This document shows, one piece after another, positions 5,674 through 11,272 of a stretch of 11,272 nt of DNA. The DNA comes from an uncultured Collinsella sp. (lineage in GTDB: Bacteria; Actinomycetota; Coriobacteriia; Coriobacteriales; Coriobacteriaceae), in NCBI GenBank assembly GCA_902494295.1, contig CABUSL010000066.1, positions 1-11,272 of the forward strand, in the 5' to 3' direction. Position 1 is the first letter of the stretch. Each line of letters opens with the position of its first letter. The notes under the pieces were generated by a model. The model did not search any database, was not told where the DNA came from, and saw only the letters and a list, made by a program, of their open reading frames with translations. A program made the position numbers and the translations under genes.

Positions 5674-7287
5674 ATGGCCATCATCAACAAGGGTATGTCC
5701 AGGCGTTCGTTCCTCGGCCTCACCGGCAGCGTCGCTGCTGTCGCAGGGCTTGGTCTCACCGGCTGCGGTGGCAGCTCCAACGACGAGGGTTCCGCTTCCG
5801 GTTCCGCCGATTCCGCCAACCGTGGCGGCGGTGTGATTACCGCTGGTTCCGCTTACGCTCCGTCCAGCTTCGATCCCGCCAGCACCGGCTCCGCTGTGGG
5901 CCTGGGTGCTAACTGGCACGTCGTCGAGGGTCTCTACGGCATCGATTACCACGACTACAGCACCTTCAACGAGCTCGCCACCGACGATCCCAAGTCCGTG
6001 GACGACACTACCTTCGAGGTCACCATCCGCAAGGGCGCCAAGTTCTCCGATGGTACCGAGGTCACTGCTGACGACGTCGTCGCTTCCTACACCGCTTGCG
6101 CTGCTTCCGCTACCTATGCTCCGTTCTTCCAGCCCTTCGAGTCCATCGAGGCCAAGGATGCCAGCACTGTAACGGTCAAGACCAAGGTCCCCAACTTCTC
6201 CCTGCTCAAGGATCGTCTGGCCATCATCCGTGTTACCCCGGCTACTCAGTCCGAGGAGGATCGCGCCAAGCAGCCGATCGGTTCCGGCCCCTGGATGTAC
6301 GACTCTATCTCCGATACCGAGATCACCCTGGTTCCCAACCCCGAGTACAACGGTGAGTATGCTGCCGAGGATAAGAAGATCCAGTACAGCATCCTGACCG
6401 ACCCCACCGCTCGCGTTACCGCCCAGCAGGAAGGCTCCACGCTCGTTATGGAGCTCGTCACCGCTGACGCCGTCGACCAGCTCGAGAGCGCTGGCTGCAA
6501 GATCGACAACGTCCAGGGCTTCGGCACCCGCTTCATCATGTTCAACGTCGCCAAGGAGCCTTGGAACAACGTCAAGGTCCGTCAGGCCGTCATGTACGCG
6601 CTCGACACCGAGAAGATGATCACCAACACCTTCGCCGGCCTTGCCACCGCTGCCAGCTGCTACCTGCCCAAGAGCTTCACCAACTATCATGAGGCTTCCA
6701 CGGTGTACAAGACCGACGCCAAGAAGGCCAAGAAGCTCATCGAGGAGTCCGGCATCACCCCGGGTGCCATCACCCTGCGCACCACCGACAACGAGCAGAT
6801 TAAGGGCATGGCCGCCCAGGTCAAGAACGACCTCGACGCTCTCGGCTTCGAGGTGACCATCCAGACCGATACCTCGCCGGCCACCTACGCTGCCATCGAC
6901 GGCGGCGAGGCCTACGATATCCTCCTTGCCCCTGGCGATCCGTCCTGCTTCGGCGCTGACCCCGACCTGCTGCTCAACTGGTGGTACGGCGACAACGTCT
7001 GGATGCAGACCCGTTGCCCGTGGAAGGAGTCCGCTGAGTGGGAGAAGCTCCACGGTCTCATGGACGAGGCTCTTGCCGCCGAGGGCGACGAGCAGCAGAA
7101 GAAGTGGAACGAGTGCTTCGACATCATCGCCGACAACGCTGTTCTGTACCCCGTTGTCCACGTCAAGACCGTCTCCGCTTCCTGGGACGATCCGTCTACC
7201 GCGCCCAACGGCGAGGCCCTCGATGGCTTCAAGGGCATCGGCACGACGAGCATGTCCTTCAGGGGCGTCGCGACCGTCAAGGCCTAA
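5674..7287 (+). CDS. oppA: Peptide-type ABC transporter binding lipoprotein (SBP_bac_5 family)
   Basis: This is the extracellular ligand-binding component of the importer encoded downstream, in the OppA/DppA/NikA family. The N-terminus combines a twin-arginine motif SRRSFLG (residues 9-15), a hydrophobic stretch (16-28) and a lipobox LTGC with C31 as the lipidated cysteine, followed by a Gly/Ser/Asp-rich linker to about residue 50. That predicts Tat export in folded form and membrane anchoring. The mature part reads as a family 5 binding protein: GGVITAGS, a middle DGTEVTADDVVASY block and IGSGPWMY. Its 537 residues are typical. The ATG at 5674 follows AGGAG; the in-frame TTG at 5659 precedes that site and is rejected; ATG at 5695 is a weaker alternative. 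Codon use is strongly C-ending, suggesting high expression. The substrate cannot be read from sequence; peptide is inferred from the family. Confidence 0.92.
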   Translation: MAIINKGMSRRSFLGLTGSVAAVAGLGLTGCGGSSNDEGSASGSADSANRGGGVITAGSAYAPSSFDPASTGSAVGLGANWHVVEGLYGIDYHDYSTFNELATDDPKSVDDTTFEVTIRKGAKFSDGTEVTADDVVASYTACAASATYAPFFQPFESIEAKDASTVTVKTKVPNFSLLKDRLAIIRVTPATQSEEDRAKQPIGSGPWMYDSISDTEITLVPNPEYNGEYAAEDKKIQYSILTDPTARVTAQQEGSTLVMELVTADAVDQLESAGCKIDNVQGFGTRFIMFNVAKEPWNNVKVRQAVMYALDTEKMITNTFAGLATAASCYLPKSFTNYHEASTVYKTDAKKAKKLIEESGITPGAITLRTTDNEQIKGMAAQVKNDLDALGFEVTIQTDTSPATYAAIDGGEAYDILLAPGDPSCFGADPDLLLNWWYGDNVWMQTRCPWKESAEWEKLHGLMDEALAAEGDEQQKKWNECFDIIADNAVLYPVVHVKTVSASWDDPSTAPNGEALDGFKGIGTTSMSFRGVATVKA

Positions 7288-7347
7288 GACTCGTTTGAGT
7301 CATATGTGGGGCGTCGGTCGTAAGGCAACGTCCTCATAGTTGAAACA

Positions 7348-7381
7348 AAGACCCGGGCGGCCTCGATGTCGCTCGGGTCTT
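7348..7381 (+). terminator. Strong intercistronic hairpin between oppA and oppB
   Basis: A 14-bp stem with two G-U pairs joins 7348-7361 to 7368-7381, around a 6-nt CTCGAT loop; its core is AAGACCCGGGC against GCTCGGGTCTT. The tail (GTAATG) has no T-run, so it is probably an mRNA 3'-end stabiliser or partial terminator. Such a hairpin would leave the binding protein more abundant than the membrane parts. Confidence 0.6.
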
Positions 7382-7407
7382 GTAATGAGTATCCATACTC
7401 ATATACC
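7380..7407 (+). promoter_or_regulatory. 18-bp palindrome within a candidate oppB promoter
   Basis: ATGAGTAT (7385-7392) and ATACTCAT (7395-7402) form a perfect dyad with a 2-bp centre. TTGTAA (7380-7385) and TATACC (7402-7407), each matching 4 of 6 consensus bases with a 16-bp spacer, would place the dyad exactly between -35 and -10, a classic operator position. The dyad is certain; the promoter and any bound regulator are inferred. Confidence 0.45.
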
Positions 7408-7429
7408 AGTTGGTCCTACCGACAAAAGA

Positions 7430-7437
7430 AAGGGGAG
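7430..7437 (+). promoter_or_regulatory. Ribosome binding site of oppB
   Basis: AAGGGGAG lies 5 nt before the GTG at 7443. This selects that GTG over the in-frame start at 7410, which lies upstream of the site and would add 11 polar residues unlike the family N-terminus. Confidence 0.8.
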
Positions 7438-7442
7438 AGAAC

Positions 7443-8399
7443 GTGAACAACTTTCTACGTTTGATTGGAAGGCGTCTCGTGGCGCTGCCGATCATGGCAT
7501 TGGGCGTCACCGTCCTGGTGTTCTTCCTTATGTCGTTCTCCAAGACCGACCCCGCCTATACGGCGTTGGGTGACGGTGCCTCGCCCGAGGCGGTTGCCGA
7601 GTACCATGAGAAGTATGGTCTGGACGACCCCTGGCCCGTGCGCTACGTGCGCTACATGGGCGATCTGATCCATGGTGACATGGGCACCTATGGTGCTGCT
7701 CGCAACTCCGTTGCCAAGCGCATCTCCACGGCCCTGCCCGTCACGATGCAGCTGACCTTCATCGGTCTTGCCATCGGCGCGGTCGTCTCGTTTTTGCTCG
7801 GCGTCATCGCGGCACTGTATCGCGATAAATGGCCGGACCAAGTGATCCGCGTCTTTTCCATCGCCGGCTTGGCAACCCCGTCGTTCTGGCTTGCCGTTCT
7901 GTTGATTCTGCTGTTCTCTTCCTACCTTAAGGTGCTCCCGGCATCCGGTGCTCTGCCTCACTTCACCACCAACCCGGCTGGCTATCTGGGACGTATGATC
8001 ATGCCCGCTATCGCTCTGGCATTCCCGCTGACGGGCCAGATGACTCGTATCGTGCGTACCGCCATGGTTGAGGAGCTCGACAAGGACTACGTCCGCATGG
8101 CCCGTGGCGCCGGCGTTCCCGAGAAGGTCGTCGTCGGCATCAACGTTTTGCGCAACGCGCTGATCACCCCGGTCACCACCCTCGGTCTTAAGATCGGTTA
8201 CCTTATGGGCGGCGCCGTCGTCATCGAGGTCATCTTCAACCTCCCCGGCATGGGTACTGCGATTCTGCAGGGCGTTCAGGGCAACGAGGCGAACCTGGTT
8301 CAGGGCGTCGTCATCGTCGTTGCTCTTGCCTTCATCATCATCAACATCGTGGTTGACATGCTCTACCTGCTCATCAACCCGCGCATCAGGACGGTGTAG
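7443..8399 (+). CDS. oppB: Peptide-type ABC transporter permease, OppB/DppB family
   Basis: This is one of the two inner-membrane permease halves of the importer. The 318 residues fit the family. Expected features in order: a first membrane segment at about 11-32; the extracytoplasmic family block with LDDPWPVRYVRYMGDL (60-75) and GDMG; membrane segments near 99-124, 134-160, 185-204, 240-262 and 285-311; and the cytoplasmic EAA loop, roughly EELDKDYVRMARGAGV (210-225) through LRN (236-238), which docks on an ATPase subunit. It begins with GTG after a good ribosome binding site and lies 155 nt downstream of oppA across a strong hairpin and a palindrome. It ends in TAG with one codon (ATT) before the next ATG, in the same frame. 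No defects are visible. The family also includes nickel and glycine-betaine-like branches, so substrate is open. Confidence 0.93.
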   Translation: MNNFLRLIGRRLVALPIMALGVTVLVFFLMSFSKTDPAYTALGDGASPEAVAEYHEKYGLDDPWPVRYVRYMGDLIHGDMGTYGAARNSVAKRISTALPVTMQLTFIGLAIGAVVSFLLGVIAALYRDKWPDQVIRVFSIAGLATPSFWLAVLLILLFSSYLKVLPASGALPHFTTNPAGYLGRMIMPAIALAFPLTGQMTRIVRTAMVEELDKDYVRMARGAGVPEKVVVGINVLRNALITPVTTLGLKIGYLMGGAVVIEVIFNLPGMGTAILQGVQGNEANLVQGVVIVVALAFIIINIVVDMLYLLINPRIRTV

Positions 8400-8402
8400 A
8401 TT

Positions 8403-10418
8403 ATGGTAAAGATTCGAGAGAAGCAAACCGAGCAGCTCGAGAAGGCTGCCTCCAAGGGGCTCAAGCTCGGTGGCTGGAAGAAGATGACGCTGTCTTCTAA
8501 GATTGCCGCCGTCGTGCTGGTGTTGGTCGCCCTGACCGCGATTCTGGCGCCCCTTCTTGCCCCCTATAGCCCGGTCGAGATTTTCACTGCTCGCCAGGCT
8601 CCCGGCAATGGATTTATCTTCGGTACCGACGATAAGGGCCGCGACATCCTGTCGCGTATGCTTTACGGTGGCCGTTACTCGCTGATCATCGGCTTCGGTG
8701 CTACTGCCATGGCTCTGGTCTGCGGCTCGGTCGTGGGCGCCCTCGCGGCGGTTTCGCGCAAGTCCGTTTCCGAGGCGATCATGCGCATCCTGGACATCAT
8801 CATGTCCATCCCGGGCATCGCCCTCGCTGCCGTCTTCGTCTCCATCCTGGGCAATTCCGTGCCGTCGATCATCTTCGCCATTGGCTTTATGTACACTCCG
8901 CAGATTGCCCGTATCGTGCGCGCCAACATCGTGTCCGAGTACGGCGAGGACTATGTCCGCGCGGTCATCGTTTCCGGCGCCAAGGCTCCGTGGATTTTGA
9001 TCAAGCATGTTCTGCGTAACTGCATCGCCCCGATCATGGTCTTCACCGTTACCCTGGTCGCCGACGCCATCATCTTCGAGGCCTCGCTGACCTTTATCGG
9101 CGCTGGTATCCAGGAGCCCACCGCTACCTGGGGCAACATCCTCGCCGACGCCCGCGGTGGCGTGCTCGCTGGCCGTTGGTGGCAGGCGCTGTTCCCGGGT
9201 CTGGCTATCATGATCACCTGCCTGGCGCTCAACATCCTCTCCGAGGGCATTACCGACGCCATGGCCGCTGCTCCCTCCGCCGCCCTGGATCCGACCGATT
9301 CCTCCAAGCGCCGCGAGGCCGACCTGCTGGTCTCCGACCCTGTTCGCGCTTACAAGGAGCAGGCTCAGTCCCTGTCCGCCCGTCTTGGCGCCCTGCGCGA
9401 TGTCGAGCTCAAGCGTAACGACCGCCATGTGCCCGATGAGTCCGTTGAGCCGATCCTTTCGGTCCGTGATTTCTGCATCCAGTTTGAGCACCACGGTGAT
9501 ATCAACGTCGTCGATCATGTCAACTTTGATGTCCGTCCTGGCCAGACCATGGGCCTGGTCGGTGAGTCCGGCTGCGGTAAGTCCATCACCACGCTGGCCA
9601 TCATGGGCCTGACCGACGATGACGAGCATCTTTCCGGTGAGGTTCTCTGGGAGGGCCGCGACCTGCTCAAGATGAGCAAGAAGGAGTGGTTCGGCCTGCG
9701 CGGTACCGATATCGCCATGGTCTATCAGGACGCCCTGTCCTCGCTCAACCCCTCCATGCTCATTTCCGCCCAGATGAAGCAGCTCACCAAGCGCGGCGGT
9801 ACCCGTAGCGCCGAGGAGCTCCTGGAGCTCGTGGGCCTCGACCCCAAGCGTACGCTCGAGAGCTATCCGCATGAGCTTTCCGGTGGTCAGCGTCAGCGCG
9901 TTCTGATCGCTATGGCCCTTACCCGCGACCCCAAACTGGTCATCTGCGACGAGCCCACGACCGCTCTGGACGTTACCGTCCAGAAGCAGGTCATCAAGCT
10001 GCTTAACGATCTTCAGGCCAAGCTCGGCTTTGCCATGATCTTCGTTTCGCACGACCTGGCACTGGTCGCCGAGGTCGCTCATAACATCACGGTTATGTAC
10101 GCCGGCCAGGTTATCGAGCAGGCGCCCACCAAGGAGCTGCTCACCAACCCGATTCACGAGTACACCCGCGGCCTTCTGGGTTCCGTCCTGTCCATCGAGA
10201 GCGGTTCGGGCCGCCTGCACCAGGTGCCCGGCGCCGTTCCGAGCCCGCGCGATTTCCCCAAGGGCGATCGCTTCGCACCCCGCTCGAGCCATCCGCGCAT
10301 TGGCCTGGACACCCGTCCGGTCTTCAAGCGCGTGCCCGGCACCGAGCACTTCTATTCCGAGCTCCCCGACGAGGTGCTCAAGGCAAATGGTTTGACCCCT
10401 CACGCGGAGGTGATGTAG
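8403..10418 (+). CDS. Fused OppC permease and OppD ATPase
   Basis: One 671-residue chain combines two subunits that are separate in E. coli. Residues 1-290 are an OppC/DppC permease: N-terminal membrane segment (about 33-53), FGTDDKGRDILSRMLYGGR (73-91), further membrane segments, and an EAA loop from EYGEDYVRAVIVSGAKAP (179-196) to LRN (204-206). Residues 291-345 are a charged linker. Residues 349-600 are an ABC ATPase: Walker A GESGCGKS (387-394), Q442, signature LSGGQRQR (492-499), Walker B LVICDEPTT (512-520) and switch H550, all intact. An oligopeptide-type C-terminal region follows, but its usual cysteines are replaced (D622, S628, L635). There is no stop or frameshift at the junction, and the downstream gene is a second ATPase, so this looks like a true fusion. 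Start: ATG 3 nt after oppB, with only a weak binding site (GGTG). Permease/ATPase fusions of this family are known in some Actinomycetota. Confidence 0.92.
   Translation: MVKIREKQTEQLEKAASKGLKLGGWKKMTLSSKIAAVVLVLVALTAILAPLLAPYSPVEIFTARQAPGNGFIFGTDDKGRDILSRMLYGGRYSLIIGFGATAMALVCGSVVGALAAVSRKSVSEAIMRILDIIMSIPGIALAAVFVSILGNSVPSIIFAIGFMYTPQIARIVRANIVSEYGEDYVRAVIVSGAKAPWILIKHVLRNCIAPIMVFTVTLVADAIIFEASLTFIGAGIQEPTATWGNILADARGGVLAGRWWQALFPGLAIMITCLALNILSEGITDAMAAAPSAALDPTDSSKRREADLLVSDPVRAYKEQAQSLSARLGALRDVELKRNDRHVPDESVEPILSVRDFCIQFEHHGDINVVDHVNFDVRPGQTMGLVGESGCGKSITTLAIMGLTDDDEHLSGEVLWEGRDLLKMSKKEWFGLRGTDIAMVYQDALSSLNPSMLISAQMKQLTKRGGTRSAEELLELVGLDPKRTLESYPHELSGGQRQRVLIAMALTRDPKLVICDEPTTALDVTVQKQVIKLLNDLQAKLGFAMIFVSHDLALVAEVAHNITVMYAGQVIEQAPTKELLTNPIHEYTRGLLGSVLSIESGSGRLHQVPGAVPSPRDFPKGDRFAPRSSHPRIGLDTRPVFKRVPGTEHFYSELPDEVLKANGLTPHAEVM
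10406..10414 (+). promoter_or_regulatory. Very strong ribosome binding site of oppF
   Basis: GGAGGTGAT is a nine-base match to the ideal site, with GGAGG ending 8 nt before the ATG at 10419. It lies inside the last codons of the upstream fusion gene, so oppF can initiate efficiently on its own despite the zero-nt gap. Confidence 0.85.
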
Positions 10419-11246
10419 ATGAGCGAGACCGCAGTCAACGGCGTCGAGCCGATCATCTTCCTTGATGACGTCCACGTCACCTTTAGGACCCGTACCGGCT
10501 CGATTCTGCACCCCAACCTGGTTCACGCCGTCCAGGGTGTAACGATTAAGCTCATGCCCGGACAGACCATCGGCATCGTCGGCGAGTCCGGTTGCGGAAA
10601 GTCCACCACCGCCAACGTCATGTGCGGCCTGCAGGCCCCCACGAGCGGCAAGGTCTACTTTAAGGGCAAGGACGTTACCAAACGTACCGCCGAGGACCGT
10701 CGCCACATGGGTCGCGTCATCTCGGTCGTGTTCCAGAACCCGGCCACGGCGCTCAATCCCCGCATGGTCGTTCGCGAGCAACTGCTCGACCCCATGCGCG
10801 TCCACAACCTGGGTACCGAGGCCGAGCAGGAGAAGCGCGTCAAGGAGCTCTTGGAGCTCACCGGTCTGCCCAGCTCCGCCGCCGAGGTTCTTCCCGGCCA
10901 GCTTTCGGGCGGCCAGCGCCAGCGCGTCGCAATTGCGCGCGCCCTGTCGCTGAACCCCGATGCCATCATCGCCGACGAGCCCACCTCGGCTCTGGACGTT
11001 TCGGTCCGCGCGCAGATTCTGAACCTGCTGACCGACCTTAAGAAGGAGCTCGGCCTGGCCATGGTGTTCATCAGCCATGACATCCAGACGGTCCGCTATA
11101 TCTCTGACGACATCATCGTTATGAATGGCGGCAAGATCGTCGAGCAGGGCGAGGCCAAGCAGGTCTTCCAGCACCCTCAGGACCCCTACACCAAGATGCT
11201 GCTCGGCGCTGCGCCGTCGCTGCTGCATCCCAAGCTCGGCGAGTAG
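10419..11246 (+). CDS. oppF: Peptide-type ABC transporter ATPase, OppF/DppF family (short form)
   Basis: This is the second cytoplasmic ATPase of the importer, expected to pair with the OppD half of the upstream fusion. Intact motifs: Walker A GESGCGKST (55-63), Q106 in VVFQNP, signature LSGGQRQR (162-169), Walker B AIIADEPTS (182-190) and switch H220 in FISHD. The 275 residues are about 50 shorter than typical OppF/DppF (roughly 325): the chain stops soon after the start of the C-terminal oligopeptide region (DPYTKMLLGAAPS, 255-267), so the usual Pro-rich, cysteine-bearing tail is absent. The stop is a clean TAG with no sign of a frameshift in the 26 nt that follow. The start directly follows the fusion gene's TAG in the same frame. 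It is the last gene seen; only 26 bases remain, too few to show whether a terminator or another gene follows. Confidence 0.93.
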   Translation: MSETAVNGVEPIIFLDDVHVTFRTRTGSILHPNLVHAVQGVTIKLMPGQTIGIVGESGCGKSTTANVMCGLQAPTSGKVYFKGKDVTKRTAEDRRHMGRVISVVFQNPATALNPRMVVREQLLDPMRVHNLGTEAEQEKRVKELLELTGLPSSAAEVLPGQLSGGQRQRVAIARALSLNPDAIIADEPTSALDVSVRAQILNLLTDLKKELGLAMVFISHDIQTVRYISDDIIVMNGGKIVEQGEAKQVFQHPQDPYTKMLLGAAPSLLHPKLGE

Positions 11247-11272
11247 CCTCGCTTTCCCTCCCGTGCGCCCGG

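Noticed and set aside
5505..5912. Open frame starting in the oppA leader (possible leader peptide)
   Set aside because: No ribosome binding site precedes the ATG, and the frame runs out of phase deep into oppA as an Arg-rich string, so it is not a short regulatory peptide.
5656..7161. 501-residue minus-strand frame opposite oppA
   Set aside because: Same codon-bias effect: the product is Gly/Val/Leu-rich with no domain, and it has no supporting start context.
7288..7301. Small hairpin GACTC-GTTT-GAGTC just after the oppA stop
   Set aside because: Only 5 bp and no T-run; too likely by chance to report as a terminator.
7455..11228. 1257-residue open frame on the minus strand opposite oppB, oppCD and oppF
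   Set aside because: It is a shadow of three sense genes that share one frame and have strong C-ending codon bias, which removes stops from the complementary frame. The product is a low-complexity Asp/Gly/His/Arg-rich string with no recognisable domain, and the sense genes carry complete motifs.
1..11272. Search for mobile elements, CRISPR repeats, tRNA/rRNA, toxin-antitoxin or defence genes
   Set aside because: No transposase or integrase motifs, no regularly spaced repeats, no tRNA-like fold and no small gene pairs were seen; nearly all sequence is explained by eight genes and short gaps.

Overview
This window looks like chromosomal DNA from a GC-rich Actinomycetota-type bacterium, most likely class Coriobacteriia (Collinsella-like). 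That placement rests on the flavour of the proteins, the codon use and the gene set; no database search was possible. All genes lie on the + strand in two blocks, and I see no rRNA, tRNA, CRISPR array, insertion sequence or phage gene.

Block 1 (2-5308) is a housekeeping block. It holds the C-terminal third of uvrA (excision-repair damage sensor), then ybaK (Cys-tRNA(Pro) deacylase), murJ (lipid II flippase) and uvrC (excision-repair dual nuclease). A hairpin and a candidate promoter separate uvrA from ybaK. ybaK, murJ and uvrC are packed with 3-nt and 0-nt gaps and are probably one transcript.

The 365-bp gap 5309-5673 has no credible gene. It holds a weak terminator candidate for uvrC, an extended -10 promoter candidate and about 225 nt of leader rich in inverted repeats. 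These end in a hairpin that could cover the ribosome binding site of the next gene.

Block 2 (5674-11246) is a complete peptide-type (Opp/Dpp/Nik family) ABC importer operon. It encodes a Tat-type lipoprotein binding protein (oppA), permease OppB, a single 671-residue polypeptide joining permease OppC to ATPase OppD, and a short ATPase OppF. The binding protein would capture ligand outside the membrane, OppB and the OppC half would form the pore, and the OppD half and OppF would drive it. A strong hairpin and an 18-bp palindrome lie between oppA and oppB.

The most notable points are the OppC-OppD fusion, loss of the usual cysteine motif in the fused OppD and a missing C-terminal extension in OppF, a rearranged cysteine cluster with an insertion in UvrC, four gene junctions that stay in one reading frame with 0 or 3 nt between stop and start (three of them at TAG), and the structured oppA leader. 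I found no clear evidence of a wholly new system. These are variations on known ones.
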